Shown in pieces: positions 56,273 through 64,000 of a stretch of 64,000 nucleotides of DNA; the first letter of the stretch is position 1; every line of letters begins with the position of its first letter. Where the stretch lies: positions 372,001-436,000 of the forward strand of contig JAHBTQ010000003.1 of the NCBI GenBank assembly GCA_019638495.1. The letters run 5' to 3'. The translations under genes and the position numbers were made by a program. The stretch is from Taibaiella sp. (GTDB taxonomy: Bacteria > Bacteroidota > Bacteroidia > Chitinophagales > Chitinophagaceae). The notes under the pieces were generated by a model. That model ran no database searches and was not told the origin of the DNA. It saw only the letters and a program-made list of their open reading frames with translations.

Positions 56273-58912
56273 ATGAGCGGTAATGTATGGAAAGCCCTGT
56301 GGCTCTGTCTTTTTATTTGTGTGGGTGCCAACTCCGGCGCCCAGCAGATGCATGAATTGCGGCAGGGCTGGCACTGCAAGCGTGCCGGCGAGGTAACGCT
56401 GACAGGCGAAGAGTTGTCTAAGCCTGACGCAAAGTTGGACAACTGGATGCCTGCTGTGGTGCCGGGTACGGTACTTGCAAACCTGCTCTACAATAAGAAA
56501 ATACCTGACCCATATTTTGGCATGAACAACAAGCTTCTGCCAGATCTTTATGACTCCGGTGCGGCATACTACACCTATTGGTTTGTGGCAGACATAAAAG
56601 AGAAGCCCGGACCTACTGAGCATGTCATCCTGGCACTGCGTGGTGTCAACTATAGTTTTGACATCTATGCCAATGGCAGGAAACTGAACAAGAAGCGTGA
56701 GTATGGGATGTTCCTTCGTCACCGCTACGACCTCACTCCCCACATGGACAAGGACGGCAAGACACGCGTGGCCATCATTGTTTACCCTCCCGATCATCCG
56801 GGAAATCCTAACGGAGGGCAAGGTGGCGACGGCACAATAGCAAAGGATGTTACCAACCAGTTTGCTGCAGGCTGGGACTGGACACAACCCATCCACGACC
56901 GCAATACGGGCATTTGGGACAAGGTGTTCATTTACCATGCCCGGTCTGCCGATGTGCAGGATGTGCACGTGCGCACCAATGTTCCCGGCAAGCGCACAGT
57001 GGGTGGTAAACAGGAGCCTGCTGTGGTTACCGTATCTGCAGATGTGATGAACTGGACTAACCGCGTGTTGCACGGCGTGCTGCAATGCGAGCTGGATGGC
57101 CGCACCACACAAAAACGTATCTCTGTGCCGCCCATGAATACCGAAGGTGCGGAACTGATGCCCATAACGGTGAAAGAACCTAAGCTTTGGTGGCCCGCAG
57201 GTATGGGCCCGCAGGACATGAGTAGTATCAAGGTGCGCTTCCTTGCCGATGCCATTGGTATCACAGATGAGGAGATGGTGCCCTTCGGTATCCGCGAAGT
57301 GACGACCGCCTGGAACGAACACACACAAAGCCGCGAGATATATGTAAACGGCCAGCGCATGTTTGTAAAGGGCGCTAACCGAATAATGGCGGATGCCATG
57401 CTGCGCTTTGACGATAATCGCTATGATGCCGAGGTGCGCTATCACCGGGATATGCACCTGAATATGATCCGCGTATGGGGTGGGGGCATCACTGAGCGGC
57501 CTGAGTTCTACGACGCGTGCGACAAATATGGTATACTGGTGATGCAGGACTTCTGGATGACGGGCGACTGCAATGGCCGCTGGTACGATACATACAAGGC
57601 CGACGACACCACCACCCGTCGCAACTATCCCGACGATCATAAGCTTTGGCTCGCCTCAGCTGTTGATCAGATAAAGATGCTGCGCAACCATCCATCACTG
57701 GCGCTGTGGTGCGGTGGCAATGAGATAAGGCCCCCGGCAGACCTGCTTGCTGAACTGAAAACGCAGCTCAAAGTATTGGATGGCACACGCTATTTCTTCG
57801 AATACTCTAATGACGATAGCATGTCCCTGGCAGCGCATGATGGGCCATACGTATTACAGGACGACCGCTACTTTTGGGAGCACAAGTCATGGGGCTTCAA
57901 TTCTGAGATAGGCTCAGTAGGTGTAGGCGATATAGAGTCGCTGGAGCGGTTCATACCATCACGCAACCTGGTGCAGCCGCTTTATAATGAACGTACCGGC
58001 AAGTGGAGTGTGGATAGTGTATGGGAGTATCATAAATACTGCGCTTATGATTCCGCAGTTGCGCGCTATGGACAGTTAAAGAATGTGGTAGACTTCACCA
58101 GGAAAGCCCAGATGGTAAACTACAACCAATACCGTGCGCTGATGGAGGGCTTCCGCTCACATAAGTGGGACTGGTATACAGGGGTGATGGTCTGGAAAAC
58201 GCAGAACCCATGGACCGCCATGGTGGGGCAGATGTATGATGTGTACCTGGACCCTAACGCCTGTATGTTTGGCCTGGCAGAAGGGGCAAAACCGCTGCAC
58301 GTGATGTATGATCCTAAATGGCAGACGGTGATGGTGGTGAATGACGAACCCGTGGAGAAGAAGGTGAAATTGTGGTATAGCATCACCAAGGGGCACACCT
58401 CTATTCAGGGTGTTAACGACTCTACCTACGTTATACCTGCAGATACCTGCATGATGATAGCCAAGGCCCCCGACCTGGACCGCAGGCTGGATGGGGAGGA
58501 CAGCACGGGTGGTGCCTTTATGTCGCTGCGCTTGTACCAGGCTGGTACTAAGAACATACTGGATGATAACACTTATTGGTTTCCCGGGGCAGACAGCAGC
58601 TATAACTGGCTCAATCATCTGTCGCCTGCTGCGCTTGAGGTTACTGCTACGCGGAAAAGCGTTGGTAATATAGAAGTACTTATCAAGAACCGCTCTGATG
58701 CCAATCTCTCTTTTTTCAACCGCATATCATTGGTAGATAGGAAGACGAAGAAGCGCATTATGCCTGTGTTCTACAGCAATAACTACATTTCTATTTCGCC
58801 CGAGCGATACAAAACGGTCACTATCGAATACAATGCCGCCAAAGCACCCGACGTGGAAATATGTGTTGACGAATGGCTGGCAGGGAAGAAGTACTATCCG
58901 GTTGGGAATTAG
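56273..58912 (+). CDS. Glycoside hydrolase family 2 (exo-beta-glucosaminidase/mannosidase-like), secreted
   Basis: 879 residues with a signal peptide (VWKALWLCLFICVGANSGAQ). Sugar-binding domain first (GVNYSFDIYANGRKL), Ig-like domains, then the TIM barrel: MHLNMIRVWGGGITERPEFYDACDKYGILVMQDFWMTGDCNG, acid/base Glu in LALWCGGNEIRPP (about 481) and a probable nucleophile Glu in FNSEIGSVGVGD (about 545). The layout matches exo-beta-D-glucosaminidase (CsxA) and beta-mannosidase relatives. It would cut terminal residues from chitosan or glycans in the periplasm or outside. The exact sugar is uncertain. Confidence 0.88.
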   Translation: MSGNVWKALWLCLFICVGANSGAQQMHELRQGWHCKRAGEVTLTGEELSKPDAKLDNWMPAVVPGTVLANLLYNKKIPDPYFGMNNKLLPDLYDSGAAYYTYWFVADIKEKPGPTEHVILALRGVNYSFDIYANGRKLNKKREYGMFLRHRYDLTPHMDKDGKTRVAIIVYPPDHPGNPNGGQGGDGTIAKDVTNQFAAGWDWTQPIHDRNTGIWDKVFIYHARSADVQDVHVRTNVPGKRTVGGKQEPAVVTVSADVMNWTNRVLHGVLQCELDGRTTQKRISVPPMNTEGAELMPITVKEPKLWWPAGMGPQDMSSIKVRFLADAIGITDEEMVPFGIREVTTAWNEHTQSREIYVNGQRMFVKGANRIMADAMLRFDDNRYDAEVRYHRDMHLNMIRVWGGGITERPEFYDACDKYGILVMQDFWMTGDCNGRWYDTYKADDTTTRRNYPDDHKLWLASAVDQIKMLRNHPSLALWCGGNEIRPPADLLAELKTQLKVLDGTRYFFEYSNDDSMSLAAHDGPYVLQDDRYFWEHKSWGFNSEIGSVGVGDIESLERFIPSRNLVQPLYNERTGKWSVDSVWEYHKYCAYDSAVARYGQLKNVVDFTRKAQMVNYNQYRALMEGFRSHKWDWYTGVMVWKTQNPWTAMVGQMYDVYLDPNACMFGLAEGAKPLHVMYDPKWQTVMVVNDEPVEKKVKLWYSITKGHTSIQGVNDSTYVIPADTCMMIAKAPDLDRRLDGEDSTGGAFMSLRLYQAGTKNILDDNTYWFPGADSSYNWLNHLSPAALEVTATRKSVGNIEVLIKNRSDANLSFFNRISLVDRKTKKRIMPVFYSNNYISISPERYKTVTIEYNAAKAPDVEICVDEWLAGKKYYPVGN

Positions 58913-58956
58913 GTTTTTGGGGAATTGGGAATTAGGAATTGGGAATTTGTGATTTG
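58913..58956. repeat. GGAATTAGGAATT low-complexity repeat
   Basis: GGGAATTGGGAATTAGG, then AATTGGGAATTTGTGATTTGG; the reverse form occurs at 10783-10818. Confidence 0.45.
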
Positions 58957-58976
58957 GAATTTACACTTTGAGTTAG

Positions 58977-59588
58977 CTATTTTTTATGTTTGAAAGTATA
59001 GTGTGCGCCCAGAGCGAAAAGGCCATCTATTCCATAGCCTAGCCCCCCATATACACCGAAATTGTCCGTGAGTTTTACTTTGGCCGTCAGTATCCTTAAG
59101 CGAAATGCTATATGGCCATAATCTCGCGATGAAACGATAGAGTTTGTGTGATTGATGTTATCGCTGTATTGCGTTGATACGCTGGGTGCTGGCGTATATC
59201 CTATAGCTATTCCCGAACTAAGCGAGGTTCTGCCCCTGTTCACAAAAGCATATTCGGCTGTAGCCATAACAAGGTGGTTTGTTGCCTTTTTTCGATATTG
59301 AAATGTGTACGGGCTACTATTTACAGAAGTGTTTATCGTTCGCCATGGTTCCGTTGCGTAGCTCAGCAGATATTGTATGCCGAATGCGAACCGGGGTGAT
59401 GCCTGGTACTCACCGATAACGGTAAAAATAGCGGTTGGTTTCCATCCTTGAAAACCGAGTACATCAGGATAGGCTGTTCCTGCCATTAACGTAAAATCTC
59501 CTTTCGCGAAAGCAGGTTCGGGTTTCTTCTTTTTTGCTTGTGCAGAAAGGCTTAGCAGCGCCATTACGGCGAGGAGTATACTTTTCAT
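58977..59588 (-). CDS. Outer-membrane beta-barrel-like protein
   Basis: 203 residues. Signal peptide (MKSILLAVMALLSLSAQA), then a Lys-rich start and strands of alternating pattern: GDFTLMAGTAYPDVLG, AIFTVIGEYQASPRFAFGIQYLL, VMATAEYAFVNRGRTSLSSGIAIGYT and LTDNFGVYGGLGYGIDGLFALGAHYTFKHK. A small 8-stranded barrel is likely. No functional motif. It follows the aldolase gene in the same direction. Confidence 0.65.
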   Translation of the reverse strand: MKSILLAVMALLSLSAQAKKKKPEPAFAKGDFTLMAGTAYPDVLGFQGWKPTAIFTVIGEYQASPRFAFGIQYLLSYATEPWRTINTSVNSSPYTFQYRKKATNHLVMATAEYAFVNRGRTSLSSGIAIGYTPAPSVSTQYSDNINHTNSIVSSRDYGHIAFRLRILTAKVKLTDNFGVYGGLGYGIDGLFALGAHYTFKHKK

Positions 59589-59635
59589 CAGAGGTGAAAT
59601 ATTGTGTTGTTTTGAAAATGAGGCGCTAAGATATA

Positions 59636-59665
59636 CAAACGGCCGCGCTCATGCGCAGCCGTTTG
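59636..59665 (-). terminator. Hairpin after the aldolase gene
   Basis: CAAACGGC (59636-59643) pairs with GCCGTTTG (59658-59665); the inner GCGC-TCAT-GCGC extends the stem. Confidence 0.7.
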
Positions 59666-59685
59666 TAGTATAATCTTTATAGGAA

Positions 59686-60741
59686 TTATGCTATCGTTAC
59701 AGACTTGTCCAGGTACACGTCCTGGATGGTATTCAGCAGCGCCACGCCTTCCTTCATTGGCTTCTGGAACGCCTTGCGACCGCTGATGAGGCCCATACCG
59801 CCTGCGCGCTTGTTTACCACGGCAGTCATTACTGCTTCTGCCATGTCCGTTGCGCCCTTAGACTCACCACCGGAGTTGATGAGGCCCACACGACCCATGT
59901 AGCAGTTAGCTACCTGGTAGCGTGCCAGGTCTATCGGGTGGTCGGTAGTCAGTTTTTCATAAACCAGTTTGCTTGTCTTACCAAAGTTGATAGCGTTGTA
60001 GCCACCGTTGTTGGTAGGGAGCTTTTGCTTAATGATGTCTGCCTGAATGGTTACGCCCAGGTGGTTTGCCTGGCCGGTAAGGTCAGCAGCGGTGTGGTAG
60101 TCCACGCCGTCTTTCTTGAAAGCACCATTGCGCAGGTAGCACCACAAAACTGTAGACATGCCCAGCTCGTGTGCATACTCAAACGCCTTAGCTACTTCCA
60201 CTATCTGGCGCGCGCTTTCGTCGCTGCCAAAGTAGATGGTAGCACCCACAGCTACCGCACCCATGTTCCATGCATCCTTTATGGTGCCAAACATGATCTG
60301 GTCAAACTTATTAGGGTAGCTGATAAATTCGTTATGGTTCACCTTTACTATGAAAGGTATTTTGTGTGCATACTTGCGAGCCACTGCACCCAGCACACCA
60401 TATGTAGATGCTACTGCGTTACAGCCGCCTTCTATAGCCAGCTTCACTATGTTCTCAGGGTCAAAGTAGATGGGGTTTGGAGCGAAAGAAGCACCACCAC
60501 TGTGCTCAATACCCTGGTCTACCGGCAGAATAGATACATAACCCGAACCACCCAGGCGGCCATGATCCATGATCGTGTTCAGGCTACGGATAGTCTGAAT
60601 GTTACGATTGCTCTGCGTCCAGATGTTGTCCAGGTGAGACGGAGATGGAGTATGGATATCAGACTTGCTGATAGTGTTACATGTGTGGTCGAGATAGTAC
60701 GACGCCTTATCGCCGAGAAGTTCGTGAATTTTGTTTGACAT
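59686..60741 (-). CDS. Fructose-bisphosphate aldolase, class I (DhnA/FbaB type)
   Basis: 351 residues. [22 protein letters not shown] is the archaeal-type class I signature. Further blocks: [41 protein letters not shown] and [23 protein letters not shown]. The Schiff-base Lys is probably in the VKVNHNE region or a later strand. It interconverts fructose 1,6-bisphosphate and triose phosphates. The -7 element TACCTTTG (60774-60767) gives it its own promoter. Confidence 0.93.
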   Translation of the reverse strand: MSNKIHELLGDKASYYLDHTCNTISKSDIHTPSPSHLDNIWTQSNRNIQTIRSLNTIMDHGRLGGSGYVSILPVDQGIEHSGGASFAPNPIYFDPENIVKLAIEGGCNAVASTYGVLGAVARKYAHKIPFIVKVNHNEFISYPNKFDQIMFGTIKDAWNMGAVAVGATIYFGSDESARQIVEVAKAFEYAHELGMSTVLWCYLRNGAFKKDGVDYHTAADLTGQANHLGVTIQADIIKQKLPTNNGGYNAINFGKTSKLVYEKLTTDHPIDLARYQVANCYMGRVGLINSGGESKGATDMAEAVMTAVVNKRAGGMGLISGRKAFQKPMKEGVALLNTIQDVYLDKSVTIA

Positions 60742-60766
60742 ATATCGTTTTTGTTAAATTCGGCTG

Positions 60767-60774
60767 CAAAGGTA
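60767..60774 (-). promoter_or_regulatory. -7 element of the aldolase gene
   Basis: TACCTTTG on the minus strand, 25 bp before the ATG. Confidence 0.55.
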
Positions 60775-60869
60775 AGATTAATGTGCAAATTAAGTAATGT
60801 GCAGATGTGCCAATTGTGAGATTTGAGTTAGGAGTTGTGAATTGGGTGGGCGGTGTTTCGTGTTGCGAG

Positions 60870-61010
60870 CGGGTCTCCTTTGCATTTTCAGTGGGCAGCG
60901 AGACATGCACGGCACCTGGCAGTGTTTGTCGCACAACTGGGGCAAAGATTGGCCATCGTAAACTGCTTAGGCTGGGTCCCTGCTTTAGGAGACCCGGCTA
61001 GGACGGATCC
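60870..61010 (+). repeat. Long dispersed repeat (GGGTCTCC/GGAGACCC), copy 1
   Basis: Bounded by CGGGTCTCC (60870-60878) and GGAGACCCG (60988-60996). The middle CACGGCACCTGGCAGTG, TTTGTCGC and the end GACCCGGCTAGGACGGA recur in copy 2 (62451-62604) in the same orientation. No gene seen in 60742-61073. Confidence 0.75.
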
Positions 61011-61073
61011 GGATACGGTACGCTAACATTTGGAAGAAAGGCGAGGGGCACCAGGGACTGAATGGCCGTACAA

Positions 61074-62171
61074 TTAATCCGCTCGTTTTTTCAAGACTTT
61101 TTTATGTGCGCCAACGCAAAGGTCATAGATCCCCATATCTATTGTTTTTATTGATTGTAACTCCTTTGATATTTCTTTGTCGGGATGAGGCCCATCAAAA
61201 TAGAAAAACCAAAAACTCTTAACGTCCTTTTTGGGCATCTTCCTAAGGAGGTAAACAGTCAGACCTAATCGTTTGATAATTTGCTCCTGCAACCTGTTTT
61301 GGAAGTAGTTAATTGCATCTGCGTCCCAATGCCCGTCAAGAGCAATGGCAATTATTCTTCTGAAAAAAACAGTATCGCTGACAGAATTCGCAGTGCTGAA
61401 AAACCGTAGTATGTGGTCTTCCGCCTTGTAGTAGAGTATTGAGGGTGTGTCTTTCTCAAAACCGTATAGCGAGTTCAACTCTTTATAGCTACTGGGAAAC
61501 TCTTTGAAGAATTCCTTTTCATAAACTCCATTGCTACCGAAATTTAGTTGAACGTACAGGTCTGTTAATTTTTGGGCTTTGAGAGATTTAGTATCGGATC
61601 TTCTAGCAGCAGCAAGTGGTGGGTCGATTTTTTCCACAACAAATCCTGTGGGCAATATGACTGAGGAAAATTCTGCAGGCATGTCGCTATCAATCTCATA
61701 GAATTTCCGATTTACAAGCTTTTCACCTATACAGATTTTTGCTGCAGGGGGATCTGAAGTTATGAAAGCCGATTTGTGCGAAAACAGTTTTTTTTGCAAA
61801 TATTTTCTACACTGAGAATCAATGTCATGAAGATGATCGTTTGACAATGTCGCATATGTATAATCACCTGTATCAATTAATACATAAGCACTGTCGATTC
61901 TAATATATTTTTCAAATTTTATATGGTCTATTTCGAAATAATTCATGATATAACTAATCGAAAAGCATATTGTATTTGTATCAGGATATTGGTTGAAAAG
62001 TTTTACATGAAATACTTCATACGGTAGTTTGCCAGAATTTCTATGTATTACAGTATCCATAAAACGCCGAATTTCTGTTTTGAAAATGGCGTCTCTGTCT
62101 GCATTCTGCCCATGGCACAAACACTGAAATGACAAGAAACCAATAAAAAATAAGATGATCCTGATTTTCAT
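61074..62171 (-). CDS. Hypothetical secreted protein
   Basis: 365 residues, AT-rich. Signal peptide (MKIRIILFFIGFLSFQCLCHGQ). The mature part is a mix of helices and strands (ICFSISYIMNYFEIDHIKFEKYIRIDSAYVLIDTGDY; SILYYKAEDHILRFFSTANSVSDTVFFRRIIAIALDGHWDADAINYF). No motif recognised. It lies between two copies of the long repeat together with the short frame at 62181, so the block may be an acquired module. Confidence 0.6.
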   Translation of the reverse strand: MKIRIILFFIGFLSFQCLCHGQNADRDAIFKTEIRRFMDTVIHRNSGKLPYEVFHVKLFNQYPDTNTICFSISYIMNYFEIDHIKFEKYIRIDSAYVLIDTGDYTYATLSNDHLHDIDSQCRKYLQKKLFSHKSAFITSDPPAAKICIGEKLVNRKFYEIDSDMPAEFSSVILPTGFVVEKIDPPLAAARRSDTKSLKAQKLTDLYVQLNFGSNGVYEKEFFKEFPSSYKELNSLYGFEKDTPSILYYKAEDHILRFFSTANSVSDTVFFRRIIAIALDGHWDADAINYFQNRLQEQIIKRLGLTVYLLRKMPKKDVKSFWFFYFDGPHPDKEISKELQSIKTIDMGIYDLCVGAHKKVLKKRAD

Positions 62172-62180
62172 ACAATTAGA

Positions 62181-62438
62181 TTATTTGGGCGTATAAATAA
62201 TACTTCCGTACCGGAAATCAAGTTCAAGGGAAAAGTGTCGTGGAACGATGTACTGACCCGGCCGATAATGTACCTGCCAAACGGTTCCATTTCGATTAAT
62301 GCCACGAAAAGGTATGTCATAGCTTTGACTTAAAAAAGCATCTTTCCAACTTGGACCGGTATTAGAAGGGTACGTATGATATGCAGATATTATATCCTGG
62401 TAGTTCCGGAGTTTCCTCAGGAAAACCCGGAACCCCAA
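62181..62438 (-). CDS. Possible fragment of a larger protein (85 aa)
   Basis: 85 residues starting at TTG, with no ATG in frame. C-terminal-looking sequence: GTVWQVHYRPGQYIVPRHFSLELDFRYGSIIYTPK. It ends 9 bp before the next gene start and begins 12 bp from repeat copy 2. Together with the lack of a normal start, this suggests a gene truncated by the repeat. Could be a C-terminal toxin-like domain, but that is not supported by a known motif. Confidence 0.35.
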   Translation of the reverse strand: MGFRVFLRKLRNYQDIISAYHTYPSNTGPSWKDAFLSQSYDIPFRGINRNGTVWQVHYRPGQYIVPRHFSLELDFRYGSIIYTPK

Positions 62439-62450
62439 ATACGTCCCGGG

Positions 62451-62604
62451 CGGGTCTTCATCGGGTGGCCCTGTGGTGGCGCGACCCGCACGGCACCCTG
62501 CAGGGTTTGTCGCGTAGCCGGGAAGAAGATTTGACTTAGTGCATTATTTACGCCGGGTCCCTGCTGCGCGCGGGGCTATACTTTAGGAGACCCGGTTAGG
62601 ACGG
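62451..62604 (+). repeat. Long dispersed repeat (GGGTCTCC/GGAGACCC), copy 2
   Basis: Starts CGGGTCTTC, middle CACGGCACCCTGCAGGG, TTTGTCGCG, end TTAGGAGACCCGGTTAGGAC (62583-62602), matching copy 1 at 60870-61010 with a roughly 13-bp insertion (CTGCGCGCGGGG region). Confidence 0.75.
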
Positions 62605-62643
62605 AAATTGTGAGAGCGGAATGGCAGACGGGCATAACGAAAA

Positions 62644-62670
62644 CAACCGTGGCAGACCGCCACGGTTGTC
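62644..62670 (-). terminator. Terminator of the small lipoprotein gene
   Basis: ACAACCGTGGC (62644-62654), loop AGACC, GCCACGGTTGT (62660-62670): an 11-bp perfect stem followed on the minus strand by TTTTCG. Confidence 0.85.
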
Positions 62671-62690
62671 TTTAAGAGTTGTTGGTACTT

Positions 62691-63101
62691 TTAGTTAACC
62701 GTAATCTTCAGCGTCACAGAATTCTTCAGTCCATCGCGGTTGATGACGGTGAATGTGTACTTCTCGGTGCCGGCTGTGCTGCGGGTTTTAATGGAGATGT
62801 CCTTGGTGTAATTGTTGCCGTTGCTGCCTGTAAGGGACTCTGAATATACGCTGGTGCCGGTGGCAGCAGCATCGTAGGTTACAGATTCATCAAAAGAAAT
62901 AAGTACATCCTTATCCTCTGCCTTTGAAGCAATAATACCTACTGTTACCGTTGTGTCTTTCGAGAGGCTGATATCGGAAGAGACATACCCGCTGGCAACT
63001 TTGAAGCTGATGTTGGGCACCTTGCCTTCATCTTCTTCTTTTTTGCAGGATGCAGTGAGCAGGCTAAGGGCTATAAGCGAGTAGAATGAGAACTTCTTCA
63101 T
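62691..63101 (-). CDS. Small lipoprotein (Ig-like fold possible)
   Basis: 136 residues. Lipobox LTASC (Cys19) after MKKFSFYSLIALSLL, then KKEEDEGK, a charge patch that favours export to the surface in Bacteroidota. The rest is all beta: TVTVGIIASKAEDKDVLISFDE, KDISIKTRSTAGTEKYTFTVINRDGLKNSVTLKITVN, like a DUF-type Ig-like domain. Its gene follows the TonB receptor gene in the same direction with a 45-bp gap and has its own terminator, so the two may be co-transcribed, as SusD-like partners often are, though it is far smaller than SusD. Confidence 0.75.
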   Translation of the reverse strand: MKKFSFYSLIALSLLTASCKKEEDEGKVPNISFKVASGYVSSDISLSKDTTVTVGIIASKAEDKDVLISFDESVTYDAAATGTSVYSESLTGSNGNNYTKDISIKTRSTAGTEKYTFTVINRDGLKNSVTLKITVN

Positions 63102-63146
63102 TTCGATAGATGGTGTTGTTTGAGCGATGAAAATAGGAAATTGTGC

Positions 63147-64000
63147 TCAATGGAAAAACTTACGAACCGAGAATGAGATGTTTCGGCCGGTATTGAGCAG
63201 GTTGTAATACTTGAGGCGCGAAAGGTGGTCATAGTAGGCTGCGTTCGTGAGGTTGATGCCGCTAACCCCCAGCACCCAGCGGCCTGAGGGCGCAGAAATG
63301 GTTATACCAGCGTTGAAGTTAACAAGGTAATAGGCTGGCGTGGCAGTTTCAAATTGTCCCGGATGGTTTTGTGGCGATGAAAACACATATTCAGGCGATA
63401 CAAAAGCATTACTAATGCGATGCTGAAAAGATTTTTCCCACCGCAAAGTGCCTGTGAACTTCCCTGCAGGTATAAATGGCATCGGTTGGCCATTGGCCAA
63501 TGTGCCCTGCACGCGCGCATAGCTACCTGTGAGTGACCATTGGCGTGCCTGAGGCGGCGATAGCGTTAGGGCAGCCTCCCCGCCGGCCAGGGTCGCATTT
63601 TGCTGACGGTAGCGGTACACGGGAAAGGAAAAATAGTTCTCTGTTGTAGGAGCAAGGTATACGTAGTCATGGAAAGTATTGTAGTAAGCGGAGAGGGTAG
63701 CGAAGACCCATTCGTGGTTTGCCTCGATAGTAAAGTCAGTATTCAGGTTTAGCTCTGTGAGCAGGTTCGGGTCGCCGATCTCGTAGCGGTAAAAGCCCTC
63801 GTGCAGGCCATTGGCAGACAGCTCGGCAAGATTTGGTGCGCGTAGTCCCGTGGCGGTATTGGTCTTCAGTATCAGCCATTCATTGGCATTGTAGGCCAGG
63901 CCCAGCATGCCGGTAGCCGTGGTTCGGTTTTGGGCAAAAGGCTGCACCGCCTCACCCGGGCTGTTAAGGGCCTTGGTGCGAAAGGTTGTAATGCTCTTAT
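63147..64000 (-). CDS. TonB-dependent receptor (C-terminal part, cut by window end)
   Basis: The frame is open to the window end and no start is seen. The visible barrel part includes TATGLRAPNLAELSANGLHEGFYRYEIGDPNLLTE, the conserved RxPN(L)xEL and GDPxLxxE blocks of TonB-dependent outer-membrane receptors, then repeated strands and the terminal strand TGRNISFSVRKFFH ending in an aromatic-rich tail. The ligand (siderophore, metal or vitamin) cannot be told without the plug domain. Start lies beyond 64000. Confidence 0.88.
   Translation of the reverse strand, partial: KSITTFRTKALNSPGEAVQPFAQNRTTATGMLGLAYNANEWLILKTNTATGLRAPNLAELSANGLHEGFYRYEIGDPNLLTELNLNTDFTIEANHEWVFATLSAYYNTFHDYVYLAPTTENYFSFPVYRYRQQNATLAGGEAALTLSPPQARQWSLTGSYARVQGTLANGQPMPFIPAGKFTGTLRWEKSFQHRISNAFVSPEYVFSSPQNHPGQFETATPAYYLVNFNAGITISAPSGRWVLGVSGINLTNAAYYDHLSRLKYYNLLNTGRNISFSVRKFFH

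Noticed and set aside
56243..57640. 465-aa minus frame opposite the GH2 gene
   Set aside because: No motif, composition of a reverse frame; the plus-strand GH2 protein is complete with signal peptide and catalytic residues.

Overview
The window looks like a chromosomal segment of a Bacteroidota bacterium, probably of the Chitinophagales/Chitinophagaceae type. The signs are promoters of the Bacteroidota -33/-7 kind (TTTG or TTG, about 19-20 bp, then TAnnTTTG), almost no Shine-Dalgarno sequences, many secreted beta-barrel and lipoproteins, a TonB-dependent receptor, a DUF5916 protein, the small ribosomal protein bTHX and a CrtYcd-type lycopene cyclase. The taxon is inferred; no rRNA is present.

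Layout. 1-6.2 kb: the end of a family 2 glycosyltransferase, a VOC protein, tRNA-Leu(CAG) followed by a strong hairpin, a frameshifted four-helix-bundle gene, a 2H phosphoesterase, envelope proteins and a lipocalin, with two families of intergenic repeats. 6.3-10.3 kb: an AT-rich accessory island with a DUF2185 protein, an ABC-type ATPase fused to a TOPRIM/DUF4435-like nuclease (PARIS- or OLD-like) and a divergent Sll1717-type P-loop ATPase; this is the best candidate for an anti-phage system. 10.8-19.2 kb: ABC-F protein, hydrolase, glycosyltransferase, MFS transporter, Kdo transferase (waaA), ruvX and a trypsin-fold protein. 20.0-26.0 kb: a compact carotenoid operon (crtI, crtB, small secreted protein, idi, SRPBCC protein, crtZ, lycopene cyclase) next to a MerR/B12-binding regulator with the CarH signature residues, which suggests light-controlled zeaxanthin-type pigment synthesis. 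26.1-47.1 kb: mostly housekeeping genes (pdhB, a biotinyl/lipoyl carrier protein, a TlpA-like thioredoxin, SRP RNA, tmk, bTHX, a nucleotide-sugar epimerase, an ECF sigma/anti-sigma pair, a Na+/Ca2+ exchanger family protein, a lytic transglycosylase, tatA, pdhC, dnaX).

47.5-53.6 kb is a second accessory region. A 3.7 kb transposon (48448-52148) has perfect 24-bp terminal inverted repeats and a perfect 8-bp target duplication. It encodes an IS1595-type transposase and six further genes, and it sits 14 bp upstream of the second copy of a tandemly duplicated gene. 54.3-64 kb: an Nramp-Usp fusion, a secreted GH2 glycosidase, class I fructose-bisphosphate aldolase, poorly known secreted proteins between two copies of a roughly 140-155 bp repeat, a small lipoprotein and the C-terminal part of a TonB-dependent receptor cut by the window end.

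Other themes: dispersed intergenic repeat families, -7 elements placed so close to start codons that leaderless transcripts are likely, and four tail-to-tail gene pairs that share a 4-nt stop-codon overlap. No CRISPR array was seen. Motifs were read by eye, and no homology search was run.
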